The notes below the pieces were generated by a model, which saw nothing but the letters and a program-made list of their open reading frames with translations, was not told the DNA's origin and made no database searches. A program made the translations under genes and the position numbers. From Ciona intestinalis (taxonomy: Eukaryota; Chordata; Ascidiacea; Phlebobranchia; Cionidae): DNA of 64,000 nt. The stretch covers positions 3,368,957 through 3,432,956 of the forward strand of contig NC_020169.2 of the NCBI RefSeq assembly GCF_000224145.3, given 5' to 3'. Shown in pieces: positions 24,061 through 36,923 of the stretch. The first letter of the stretch is position 1. Each line of letters starts with the position of its first letter.

Positions 24061-25671
24061 AACTAGTCGTTATACGAGTATTGCTTTTGTGATACCATTC
24101 TTACTCTAGCATGAACTTAGCTAGGGACATATGTTGCCGGTTTCAAGCCTTTCTGTCAGAAAACACCTTCCTGTTATGAATTTTACATATATATATAAAA
24201 ACTTCGATAGATACAGTTACTGCGAAACACGCTGTTTAGAAACTAGCAAGCGTTTACACAGTATTTTTTTATTGTGGCAATGAAAAAAACGATGGTAGAA
24301 GCAAGTATAAGAATGTACAATGTCGTTCAGTGTGCGAAAACGCAAAGCGTTAATGCGTAAGAGGCATGGAACACAAGTTTTTACTAGTGACATGTCATCA
24401 TTGATTAAAAGGCCAGAGAATGAAGGAATTTTAGTAAACTGTAACAGGTGCAAAAATATAGTGATCTAAAAACATGACACACACATACACACAAGTGTCT
24501 GGAATAGGGTGTTCGTGTAAAAAATACGAAGAGTTCCAGTGAACACGGTCGGTATTGCCATACAGTAAAGTAATACTGATGTAACACGCGGCCGTAATCT
24601 CAATGTTTTGAAGCGCACGAGCGCCAAAAACCTAACGAATCAGTGTCCGCGGGCGTTCTAGATAGCCGTGTGCGTATGTTTTAAATTGCATGGGAAATTG
24701 ACCGACCAGAACTGTGAGCAATTAAGGTTTGGGAGATCTACCTACGAAGCGAAGAAGTGTTACTATGTACAGAGGTTATAACGGGTCAGTGGCGTCCGTT
24801 TGGCAGTGGAAAGCAGTTAACCCCGTTTCATAAGTCAGTAGTCTTTTAAAAGCGACAGCGCGGAAGATTTTAGTTAAAATTCGAAGCAAAATGATCGGGA
24901 GCAAACTTTTGAATATCCGCTTCTGGCGCTCAGTAAAAGGCAACATGTGAGGAGGAACGAAAAAGACGCAGTGATGAACACACCTTCGTAGGAGATGGCA
25001 CTGAACACGGGATTACCACGGACGATGGTTTAGAAAAACATACTGAATAAGAAACGCGTGAAAACTAAAAAAGATGTTGCGATTAGAAAATATACACGTA
25101 CGAATTAGTCCTCGAGTCATAAAAGCGCTGTATATAAATAAAACGTCTTAAAAAGGAGCCGCATAAAAATCACCGCTAAAATCGTCACTGCAAATTAGGT
25201 TTGCAAGAAAATAAGAAGAAACTGCTGTTCTGTAAAATATATTTACACGTTCGCCGCCATTTTTAGGACTAACTGTTGAGAAACAACTTTGTGTAAAAAA
25301 CTCCGGTGCTGCTTGTGCTAGTTAATGGATTTGGTTACAATACGGATACAAATCGTTAGCGATGTGCAGCAACGGCGCTTCTACTACGACCAAATACCTC
25401 ATTTGCGATTGAGGTGTAACGTGCGTGACAACTGGTGAGAAAATTAAAACGACTTTTTGTCGCAAGAGCAGCGGTAATGGAACATATGGACAGACAACAC
25501 AACGACGGAAGTTAGTTAGCTGTATTATAAGATGGAGATGCTGTTAACTGTTTTGGTGGCGGTTCGAGGCCACGAACGAGGGTTAGTTGAACGTTGCGAA
25601 CCGTGGTCTACAGCTTGCAGTCGGGAGAATGGCTGTTGTCTTGTCGCGGACGTCGCGCGAAAGATTCGGCA

Positions 25672-25702
25672 GTCACGTGACTCCAGGAGGATAGTGACGT
25701 CA
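25672..25702. promoter_or_regulatory. E-box palindrome and CRE overlapping CRTC stop codon
   Basis: GTCACGTGAC lies at 25672-25681. A full palindromic cAMP response element, TGACGTCA, lies at 25695-25702 and overlaps the CRTC stop codon (25700-25702, minus strand). The motifs are exact; function is untested. Confidence 0.5.
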
Positions 25703-28700
25703 CAGACTGTCGAGTTGTTCCATCACGGGATCAGTGATGTGGGAATCCTCCAACATCTGCAGCTCCTCAAGACCAAGATTGACTTTGAGTTCATCGCCGG
25801 GAAAATACTCGGAACCCAACTCGTGCGAGAACATACCGGGGGTGATGGGGTAATCACTGCCCGAAAGTAACCCCATCTTTGACTGGTGTTCATCTACCCC
25901 TGAAGAATAAATACAATTTACTAACATGCATATAGAGACTTATAGACAAACAGAAGACTGTGTATAGTGCATAAAACCTCTCTTCTGTTTTATAATATAT
26001 TTTCAGGAAAAAAAGGGAATAAAAAGTTCAAAACACAGGGCAACTATATTTTTAGTATTATAGTTTCACATACAGGTATCCTTATACTCTTGTATTGGTC
26101 GTAATAAAACTTAGATCACAAAACAATTCTTCAAGGGTGGAAATAAATAATTTACCAGTAAATACGATGTCTGGTATTCTGTTGATGTTGTTTGGTTGTT
26201 GGTGCTTTGCTGGGGCGTTGTTTTGGCTTCCATGCCGCGATGAAACGGATCCACTGTTGCCTGCATTGAGAAGAAACATGTTTGTTACTGCATTCTCCGT
26301 GTTATAAGATGGCAGCGCGAATCGCAAGCGCTTGTTATTAGTGTAGAAAAAAATATTTCGCAGGTCTTAATGGATAGGTATAGGGGTTAATATATACATG
26401 CAAAGAATAATTGACGATTATTCATCCTTGTCTAACGGGGCAACGATAAGCATTTAACTAGAGGATCTTTCATACAACGATTACACGAGTGAAGACAGAT
26501 AACTATCTTGTTCAAGAGCCCACTCGTAAACTTCTTATCAGCATAGAAAAATAATAAGCCATCTTTAAACACTACAGCACTAAAGTCAAAATATAATTAA
26601 CTTTGATATAAGTCTTACCGTGTGGAATCTCGTAGCTTCCGTCAGATGAAGTTTCCACGAGTGCACTTAGCCCACTGTAACCTGGAGGTGGTATGCCTTG
26701 ATGTTGCGGGTTGTTACCGGCGTCGTTAACGACGTGGAAGTGTTCAAACTGCGATGTAATCAAGCTTATTTATATAATTATATATATATATAACAGTATG
26801 CTTTACGTTACACGACTTTAAAGCCATATTAAATAAAGGTATATTTCCTGTACTGTAGCGTAGCGTAGTGAATAAAATAAAGTAATCTTTAATGTAGTGT
26901 AGCTTGCTCGAAAAAAAAAAAGGTTTACAAAGAATGTTTAGCTTACTCAGTCCTTTTACGGTGTTAAAGTATTAAATACTCAGTAAATTAATGACAGCAA
27001 GGTTTAGTTTCTACCTGGTGCTGAAGCGGCTGCATCGTCATATCGTTCCTGTAGTAAGCTTCAGAGAGTGCGGGGTTACTGCCGGTCGTAAACTCATGCT
27101 GCGTAATAAGAGTTAATTGTTAGTTAAAGGTGGCGCTATCAATTATCCATTTGTGTGCACCTGCTAAACGGTTAGTGGACCGTTTTCGCTGTCCAACAGT
27201 AGGCTAGGATTTTATAGATGTTATTGTTTAAGTATAATGGTTCATAAGTCCAAAACCCAGGCGTGAACTTTAGCAATACACTGATTCGTGTAAGTTACTG
27301 AAGAGAAATGGTTTCTGGAAACTAGAAGACGGATTGCCATACACGATCAATGGATGTGGGTAAACTTATGGGAGATTATAAATAAACTTGCGGTGAATTG
27401 GGATCTGGTATTTGAGGAGTTAGAATTCAGGAAATATTTGAGGAATATGAGTTTGTGAAACATTCTTTTTTTATAGCAGTACATAATATTACTTTACAGG
27501 GTAAGACTAAACAACACACCAGACACAGTTTTTGGCTGTAAACACTCTCAAACTACCATTGTTTTATGGTAATACACAGGGGGGAATGGGCCAAATCTGA
27601 CCTAAATCATTGGTCAACAAGAACCCATACAGAATATGTTGGAACACTGATAATCAACAAGGACTAAACTCATACAGAAAATAATGTTGAAACACTGTCA
27701 TTCAACAAGGACCTCACCCATACAGAAAATAATGTTGAAACACTGATATTTAACAAGGATCAAACCCATACACAATAGAATATTAAACAGTGATAACGAA
27801 CTTACCCGTGGAGAGGTGACAGGTGAGAAACTAGCTTGACTGCATTGAGAGGTTGGAGAAGTGGGCGAAGTAAGGGGACTGGTAATGGCGGTGCCATGTA
27901 CAACCCTTGAGAGGTGTGGTTGGCCCACCTTGGATGCTGCACTCACATCTATTTGAAGTTGTTGTGATCCTATTAGTGTGTATGTGTTGTTAAGTCATGT
28001 TAGTTACATATAGCTCTAGTACTACAACATAATCTTGTGCAGAAACGTGGGATTACTTATTGATTTAATTGACCAAAGCTGTCAGATTTTTTTATAATCC
28101 AAAAATACAAATGTTGGTATCTGTAACTCATGAATATCAGTCTGCACAATATTGAACAAAGCATGAAATTTGCATATACTCTAAACCAAGCGTTGTTAGC
28201 CAATACGTGTGTGTGTGACTTAAACTAAGCAAAAGTCATGTGGAAAGTAACGCAATGTCTTCCACTGCATACTTTATACTATATTTGGAAACTGCATTCT
28301 AAGAAACTTTTTCATATTAATATTTCACAGCTTCTGATAGTGAGCCATGATAATACACACATACCTCCATGTTGTTGGGAGAGATGGCGTTGGTGAATGT
28401 TCCCTTGTTGGCCCTGCATGGAACATCCGTTGTTAATATAAAACTACAGTGTTTTTAAACTATGTGGCAAGACACTACCTAGCAGGCCTACGTATCACAT
28501 AACATTAATTACATTAAACGCAACATTGGTAATAAAAGTCATTAAATAAATTTCTATATCGCTGGTACAGCTAAAGTGAAGCAACCTTTCTAAATGCTGG
28601 CAACGAAAATGTATGGAACCAGTGCATTATTAAATTCTGTTAAAAAAGTTTACAAATAAGCAATTATAAAAAAAGTCCATACCTGTTGGTTGAGGGCAAC

Positions 28701-31700
28701 ACCACGTGGTGACATTGATTGAACATGGGATGGACTGCCAGGATGATCAGGGCTAGGTAAAGGCCAACCCTGTAACAATGTATTGAATATATGAAGGCCA
28801 ATAATATTGGAATATTAAAATTATATTGAAATAATTGAATCAAAAACTTACCCTTGAATCAGTAGGATTATGGTGGCCTGGATGAGTTCCTTGGGGTGTG
28901 GGGTAGGGGTAAGCGCAGTTACCCACTCTCGGGGGGCTTTTTATCTCAGATGTACCCATTTTTGGTGAGGATACTTTGGGGTACTTGATCCTTCTTGCAT
29001 GTTCAGGAGACCCAAGACTAAGGGGGCTGGGGCCATTGTGGGTGTGCCTCCTTGATCTACTGGGGCTGGCAGGACCACGGGGTATACCTGGTCAAAAATA
29101 TGTTATTTTGAAAATGTGTGATTTCGGCAGCAGTATAATTTCTCTCTGTACCTTTCTTAATTTTAAGTGATTTTTGTAAACTTTTGATAAGACTTAGCAC
29201 ACTGCAATCTGACACTTCATCTCTCTTTCTCTGCGTTTGTAAATGAACACTGCCTGTCTCGTCTGCCTCAGCTATCGTAGCCAATCGTGTGCTGTGTATT
29301 CCGGTAGAATTGGTTAATGTATGGCGGGGGTTACCGGCGTGCGGCGTCATCAAAAATTCATCACAATCAATGCTTTCCTCACGGCTCACTGCTTGTTTAC
29401 TGATATACCTCATAATTTCTAGTAGTTCCCTCAAGAGCTCATGTAGTTTTACTCTGCACTGAGTAGACTCTGAGAGAAAAGGAGACTTGTTGAGTAAAAA
29501 TCAATACAGCACTCAGCATGTATGAATTTACTTTAGATGACTGGGAGTGATGAGCTAGGACAGAAATTGGCTTATCTTGGCCAAATCAAACTGCCCCTAT
29601 GCCGGTGTATTGACATTACCTCCTAAGTGGGGCGAGATGGCTGAGGCAGCTGGCAGGTTCCCAGTGCTTCTAGCTTGGTTATATACAGGAGGATGAACGT
29701 TGTTCTGACTCGTTTGATGCTGATGAGCTTCATCATAGTCTATGGGGTTAGACAGCGGTGATGGGATGTGTAGGTTCGTCAAATCTAGACACATCACACA
29801 TATGAATACATTGTGAAACTTTTAAATATTAACAATAGTTAACAAAAATACCAAAACCAAATTGCAATTAATATAAATTGTATATTTAAAAATGAAAACA
29901 GAAATATTCACTTTGGAAACAATTTTATCGAAATATATTTTGAATAAACAGAAATAAAAATTAAGTAAACCTAATTGAACTGAACAGACTGTTTAAACAT
30001 GCATTTACCCATATTAAGGTTATGAGCATCAGGACGCTAAATATATGATAACTAAGAAAGCAATGGCTTTTTATTTACATTATTACTAAACCATGCAAAG
30101 ATGTTTACTGTGAATCTGCCACAATAGTAGAATATTACCGCAAAATGATTTTGTCTGAAAATTACCTGGAAGCGAACCAGTGTTGTTTCCTATCTGAGTA
30201 ACATGAGAGAGAGAAGGAGATACAGAGACTGGTATAATGGGGATCTGATTGCCGTGTCCATCAGGTGGTCCATGAATGGATGGCTCACCACTTGACAGCA
30301 TGCTATGTGGTATCATTATATTATTAAATAAAATAAAAGATTGGTAGAGTTGAGACGATAATTTAGATCATAGTCCTAGGGTGGCAGGGTCAGTAGGCCT
30401 GCCAATTTTCTGAACAGCATTAATCAGTAATTGTTAGTCTAATAAGGTGAAACTTGTTTCATAGGATTGTGTCTAACTATCACTGCGTTTGTGTTGGTAA
30501 TATTGGGTATATGATGCTCAATAAAAATTTTGACTTGCCTGGGATAAGCTAATATGTTTTTACAGTGTGTCAACATGTGTTTAGCATTTACAGTTTATTC
30601 GAACATAAAGTCATAAACCATTAAAATGGTAGGAGCAATCACATGTAGCAGTAAAAATCCTATGTTTTTTTTATACCAATTGTAAATTCCTTTAATCTAC
30701 AAATAGATTGATAGACAAAGGTGTATAACAGGACCAGAAAAATTTTTACAATGCAATTTTTGTTTTTTTTTGCGATGCTGTTAAAGCGTATATTAAAACT
30801 GTCTCCTTTGCCAAACTGAGAAATATTTAAAACAATGAAAGAATGAGAATAAGCTTACTTCATTGTGGGTGCCTCACATGACTTAGGTCTGTTAGCTGAA
30901 TGTAACTGCTGCTCCAACTTCTTATTTTCAAGCATCGTTTTATAGGAAGGAGGCAGATTGTAAAAGCTGTTCTCATTGAATTCTATAAAAGCAAGTGTCA
31001 TTATGAATGTTTTGTGAATGAAAATAAAAAGTGCTAATATAACAGAGCTATTAATTTGGCAGGGGAGGTGGGCTACATTAAGTAACACATAAGTGCCAAA
31101 GTTTCGGGCCTTGATAAGACATGGTATAGGTTTGGTAAATGTTGCATTGGTTAATGGTATGTCATGTTTAATATCTTGCAATCAGGAATTAATAGTTTCC
31201 ATACTAAAGTGTTTCTATGTCATTGTTGTGACATAAATTGCTTTGTAAATCTAAAGTGACAGAGGGGCTTTAGGTAATGGTGTACACTGTATCCCATCTG
31301 TATGTCTATGCACATTACTATTAGGTTGAAAATAAATGTCCCAAAGTTGTAATGTAAGAGCAAATGGTTTCGATATGTTAGCAAAACCACTCACCACGAT
31401 GAGGTTGGTGGTTCATTTGGTTGTTTGCCGAGTTGAAAGGATCTTGCTGGTTTGGGTTCATCACACTTTGATGCAACGCTGAGTCAGAGTTCGTTCTGGA
31501 CAGAGCAAAACTGCCGATTCATGTTTTGTGGGCATCGTGGAATGTCAGTAGCAGGCAGCAAGGCAATCACCACAAATGAAAGAAATGCAGCAAGCACATA
31601 CAACAAGCAAAATGAAAGTGATTTGAATCAAACTATAAAATCCTCTAATTTCTAACGAAAATTAGTAAAACCTGATCCGATACTTGTGAAATGTAAAGTG

Positions 31701-34700
31701 TATTATTGAAAATAGTTAACTCTTTTATAAAATTTGTATTACAATTCTACAAGTGTCAGACCAAATATAAATAAAACATAGGGTTACCAACTACTAGTTA
31801 TCTAGATTCTAACTAAGTATTAATGACAACACAACATCAAATACATTAGCATCATCTAAAAGTAATCACCACCAATTTTCATGCAAAATAAAACTAGATA
31901 TCATGAACAAGTTAATTATTTACTGCAGCACATTGACGCATGATGTAATTGAGTTATTGATAATATGGGAGTGATAGTAAATTAAATGTTAAAAAGCCTT
32001 CATTATCCTTACAAGTGGTATGTTAGTATTTAACCATCCGCTTTTTTAAGTTTTAAAAAAAAAAAATTTATTAAATGTTATAAAAAGATAAAACATTCTA
32101 GAACTCGCAACACAGATAAAACACACACAACTTTCAACTGGTCAAAAGTTTACAAAACTAAAGTTATTAGTTCAAAATTCTATCTGTTTTGGTTTTGTAA
32201 TGTAAGTGTCACATTTTTCTCAGTAATACACTCACGAAAATAAGCTGTGACCTGGGGGAAGGTTATACAATGTTATACCAAACTACTGACCATGCCAATT
32301 ATCCACAATTATGCCAATAAAATGTTTTATGCCGCTACAGGACATATACTACTCTATAAATTTATACGCATCAAGAATACTATTTTAAATATGGTTTTCT
32401 AACTAAATTTAAATTGGAGATGTATATATATTGGTTAGTATAATGAGTGGAACTATTTGTTTTAGAACCAATGCGTGAAAAATTTGCAGGTGGTTGTAGT
32501 TACTGCACAGGCAATGAGCAATTAAGCTGTGCAGATGTGAGTAGCCAGTTGTGATTACACACAAATCACACAATCCTTAATATACCATGATCACACTGCG
32601 ATGACTCCAAATTTCTGGGTATATTTCAGCCTATGTGTTACTATGAAGTGAACCATACGCTGTCTTGTGAGAGCGTTGTATGTTCATAACACAATTAGTT
32701 TTTATTGTTAAATTATGATGGATACTGGGCTTACTGGCTAGCAAACTTACATTTTGTATAGCTGTATCTAGCAATGTAAAAAATACTAGGCTTTCAATGG
32801 ATATCAATTTATGTTTAAATAATTGAAGGAATCTCTATATTATGGATGGGTAGTTACAATGTTCACATTAGTCTAATTTTGACACCATGTAGAACCAATA
32901 ACATACATGCGGTTTAATACCAGCACCAACAAACATATATGAATTAAAGCTCATTTCCAGATGCCAATGAACACATTGACAAATAGATGTCATTAAAATA
33001 CTGCACATGCATACAACTGCACAATAAACTACTTTCTATGTCAAACTGCCAAACATGTAATACAGCTACTTGTTATACAAAATAAGCATCTCTAGGCTAC
33101 AGTATTGTAGAAAAAACATAATGAATAATTCAAAGCAGAAAATTTCGAAAAAAACTACTTTCAGGCTGGTCATTGATTTCAATTGCGATCTATAGTGTTC
33201 ATGATAGGAAATAGCAACTATCAAAAGTGACAAGTGAGCAAGTGAGTAATGGCTTGAAAGCGGATAATGGCTGCTTTCCAGCTTGATTTCGATTTATCAA
33301 GAACAAGATCTTTAGTCGCAAGTTTCACGAACTATTTCTCCAAACAATACGCACGACAACACAATAATATATCAATTATTTTCATACAAAATAACATTAG
33401 TTTGATTCAGAAAATAAACACAGGAAACATTAGGAATATTAACATAACACCTTTATCATAATTTTCTCTGCCAAACAACAATAACAAAGTTTTCTAAAAC
33501 ATAAAATTAACAGAACCAAAACCAAAAGAAATTGGCAGAAAAAAAGGTTCATTTTCTTACCTTCTCCAACTGGATTCGGGTGGTGGGGATAGGAAAGGAC
33601 CAGCATATTGAGCTGGGTTTCCTTCAAAATGAGATATTCTGTGCCTGTTGTTCATTTCAAATGGCATTACATTCCGTCTGTGAGTGTAGGGGCGCATACG
33701 AGAATCAAATCGACCTGGATGTCTCATTGCATGTTTACCATCATCAAAACCACCCTGGTGCTGTAGAAAAGTTGTAAATATAAATATTCATCGATTCAGA
33801 AAGACAAACATACAACTTGGTTGGTAATATAAACACAACATTATATTTCATATGAAGTATTAAAGTCTTCGCATTATAAATTATTCACCACAATAGAAAT
33901 GAAAGTCAAGGAGAGAATGAGAATGCTTTGTAGTTAGTGATGTATAGAAACATCCTGTATTGAGGGAAACTCGAAAACAAACTACGGTGCCTTTCTCCGT
34001 AGCAAACTCCACAAGAGCTTCACATAAATAAAAAAGGTGGAGAATATGGACACTGAAAAGCATATATACCACAGTTTACCACTAATATAAGCTTATAATA
34101 CACCTGCTATTTAAAAGCTCAACCAGTAATTAAACACTTGGACAGAATAATATCTATAAGTAAAAACAAAACAAATCAAATTGGAGATGTAGTAAATATG
34201 TTATCAATGTGAATTTATTGGAGATTTAATCTTTATACAAACTTGTCTGTAAATAAAGACTACTTTTACCTCACAGTTTTGTTTACTAAAAAAATCAAAA
34301 TCTAATGTCCTATCTGTAACTATAAATTATTCCACAATGGATTACTTGTAGAACTGCGAATTTATATATATTTATACTGCAACATTTCCCAATTTATAAG
34401 AAATTAATCACAATCGCAAAAACAAAAACATATTAATAACAATGCAACAATCAGAAATAAAGAGAAATACATAATAATAAAATGTCTAGCCTATGCCCAT
34501 TATCGTGTTTATCTGATATTACCATCAGTAAAGTTGTATATTAATATGTATACACACTTACATGGAGCTCAATTTGGGGATTGGCAGCAATTTGATTTAC
34601 ATTGGGTAAAGATCCACCTAAATATGAGCGCAGGTATGCTTGGGGGTGGGGACTGAGATGAGCAGATGTCATTCGTGGTGGCTGCATTCCCTACAATACC

Positions 34701-35269
34701 AAAAAGGTAAACAGAAAGTTTACATAGAAAATCTAGGATAGGAATGATCATTAATTTACAATTCATTGACATAGTGGCATTTTAATATTCAGTTACTCGT
34801 ATAACATAAATATTTTGATAAATGGTTATATCTATAGAGTCTCTGTTTAGTAAAGAAAGTAGTAAATGTAACATGAAATAGAGAGATTTGAAAAAAAATG
34901 TTTGGACATTTTAACAAAACGAGATACAGACTAGACTCATAACACACACCAAGAGTGCAAAGTAATAAGCTAAAATTCAAAATTATAACCAAAACAAAAA
35001 TGAACAAATTTTTTATACATGAAATTAAAAATAAAATTGAAAATGATTCAGAACAGATGTTTGGCACAAAGAAATCAGTGTATTACCACATGTATAACTA
35101 AATTGACTTATCTAAAGCAGAACTACTTTGAATATAACATGTTCAAAATACTTACTATGACTCTGGTCACTGACACTTCTTGCATAATCCTCTCAAAAGC
35201 TGCTGTTTCTTCAGCCTGCTTTTGATTGTGCAGCGCTATTTTCTCCGAAAATTTTCGCGGATTCGACAT
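25700..35269 (-). CDS. CRTC: CREB-regulated transcription coactivator (CRTC/TORC)
   Basis: CRTCs bind the bZIP domain of CREB and are held in the cytoplasm by SIK phosphorylation and 14-3-3 until calcineurin releases them. Exons, minus strand: 35156-35269, 34562-34690, 33561-33760, 31395-31495, 30859-30982, 30166-30302, 29620-29784, 29152-29469, 28852-29087, 28683-28769, 28365-28413, 27806-27969, 27015-27098, 26619-26748, 26156-26260, 25700-25899; 2343 nt, 780 aa. The N terminus '[16 protein letters not shown]' is the CREB-binding coiled coil. '[10 protein letters not shown]', '[14 protein letters not shown]' (SIK site Ser151), 'RPKSCEAP' (Ser216), '[15 protein letters not shown]' and 'RIPDIVFTG' are family landmarks in the right order. 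The C terminus is an acidic/hydrophobic activation region ending 'MEQLDSL'. Only one CRTC is seen here, whereas vertebrates have three. Exon 29152-29469 has no counterpart that I recognise in other CRTCs. Confidence 0.93.
27605..27800. repeat. ~48-bp tandem repeat, about 4 units
   Basis: Repeats of CAACAAGGAC...CCCATACAGAAAATAATGTTG...AACACTGAT in the intron left of CRTC exon 27806-27969. Units vary by 10-20%. Confidence 0.75.
29152..29469 (-). other. Extra symmetric CRTC exon (106 codons)
   Basis: A 318-bp exon, phase 1 at both ends, open throughout, encoding residues ~324-429. It begins with a leucine-rich amphipathic stretch ([19 protein letters not shown]), has an acidic middle and ends in the basic '[14 protein letters not shown]'. 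Skipping it would keep the frame and give a 674-aa protein, nearer the usual CRTC size. Confidence 0.65.
31496..33560. other. Large CRTC intron
   Basis: About 2 kb of AT-rich intron between the exon carrying '[11 protein letters not shown]' and the one ending 'SPPPESSWR'. I find no exon, RNA gene or repeat family in it. Confidence 0.6.
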
Positions 35270-36923
35270 GATTGTTGTATGGAAGACCAACTTCTTTGGT
35301 ATTTTACAAACCAATACACAAACTGGAAGGTTCAGATTCCAGGGGAACACGAAATACGGCCGATTGGGTTAGTCCACATTCAAACGGGCAAACAAACATA
35401 TAAAAACCGCCTGGGGCTAGTCAAGACTTTTCAGGTCCAACCTGAACACTTACTATAACTGCTTGTTTTTCACCAGGTTCTATTTTCCAGTATTTCGGGA
35501 ATTTTTTCTTCTGAAATCTAGTCGGTCCAAAAACTATTCCCTGTATTTACTGTACAGTTGCAGTTGTAAGTCTAGTCGCGTGATTAACCAATCAGCTCCA
35601 CACCTACAGTCACGTGACTTTTCGGTACAAGATATCTATAGCGACGTCCAATGCATCATAGTTTCAGACGTTTTTTTTAATTAACATATTTAGAGCCGAT
35701 ATTTCTGCACTTTTAACAAAACAAACATAAGTTCAGCTGTATCATGTTCATGACCACACAGAATTAATATGTTAACATAATTTTCCTATCGATGTGTAAA
35801 TTTATCTTGCAACTAAACAAATGCTTTTCCACATATTTCGGTATATCTTGAACCAAAGAGATTAAAACCAATCTCTTTGCTTGAACCAATGATAACACTA
35901 CAGAATGCAGATAGGATCATACAAACCTCAATTAACTTTTGAAATTTATTGTTAAACTAACTATTAGAATTTATTGTTGGCGATTCTGCATCACAGTTAA
36001 AAATTATACAACACATTTGTTAATTGTGATGGAACATTAAAAGTTCAAGGTTGTTGATAATATTAGTTCAAACAATCACCAAAAACATCACACAAAATGC
36101 AAAGGAAAATCAAATACTTCATTTATAATGCTAATAAAATAGTTAGTATTGGAAATTATAAAAGTTTTATATAAGAATCTCTTCTTTGAAGTTACAACAT
36201 ATCCTATGTTGTATTTTGTGGAATTGTGGAATCTTTAATTTGTGTAACAAGGCAATAAAACAGGAAGTACAGAAACAAAACAATTAATTATCAAAAGATT
36301 ATCTACTGAAAGGCATATAAATCTGTTATACATATATTCACTGCACACAAAAAAGTAAGAACACAATGCAATCTCTTTTGCCAATCTAACTAAATACCGT
36401 ACTTGGCAACTAAATAAAAAATTAGTAAGCGCAACAACAATTCAAAATAATTAATTAACAATTTAATTAAATGCAGAAAGATTATTTGATCAGTTTAATA
36501 AACATTATATCTCAAAATTCACAGGATTAATAATTTCTAAATTCGGGCATGTCAATGCTACTGTACTTTGTTACAAATTATGCAATATTAAAAATGGTAA
36601 GAAAATTTGGTTTTCTAGTAAATTTGAAGGCTAGCATATATGCAATACTGCATAAAACACTGATTACATGGGTACACCTTATATATTCCAATCTCTACCA
36701 AGTTATCAACCTTGGTCAGATTCATAACAGGCACAATTTAGTGTTTAACATTAATACAGAAGTACCAGCTGTTTATGATCATGATCATTGCAAACAGTGT
36801 TGGTTTAGTATTGAAAAGTAAATAAAAATATCTTAATGCATATTAGGAAGGAATGCAAACAGAATAGACAAAGAAGTGTAATCCACTTTAATTTCATCCA
36901 AGCAAAAGTGTTTTAAGCTTAAT
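35270..36923. other. CRTC promoter and SPTLC2 3' flank
   Basis: Holds the CRTC 5' UTR and promoter at the left and the SPTLC2 3' UTR at the right, both genes on the minus strand. Two minus-strand AATAAA candidates appear as TTTATT near 35943 and 35967. No other gene is seen. Confidence 0.55.
35588..35618. promoter_or_regulatory. CCAAT box and GTCACGTGAC palindrome upstream of CRTC
   Basis: CCAATCAG at 35588-35595 and the perfect E-box palindrome GTCACGTGAC at 35609-35618 lie 320-350 bp upstream of the CRTC start codon. Both are common proximal promoter motifs (NF-Y and bHLH-zip factors). Binding is inferred from the motifs only. Confidence 0.45.

Larger units (their letters stand above)
23376..25699. 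other. Spacer between ATP8B copy 2 and CRTC
   Basis: Holds the promoter and 5' UTR of ATP8B copy 2, one MITE (23866-24060), a CA-rich microsatellite and, at the right, the CRTC 3' UTR. A minus-strand AATAAA (TTTATT on plus near 24266) is a possible CRTC poly(A) signal but would imply a ~1.4-kb UTR. I see no further gene. Confidence 0.55.

Noticed and set aside
25532-25870. 112-codon plus-strand ORF
   Set aside because: It lies opposite the last CRTC exon, whose frame is supported by homology; the plus frame has no recognisable features.
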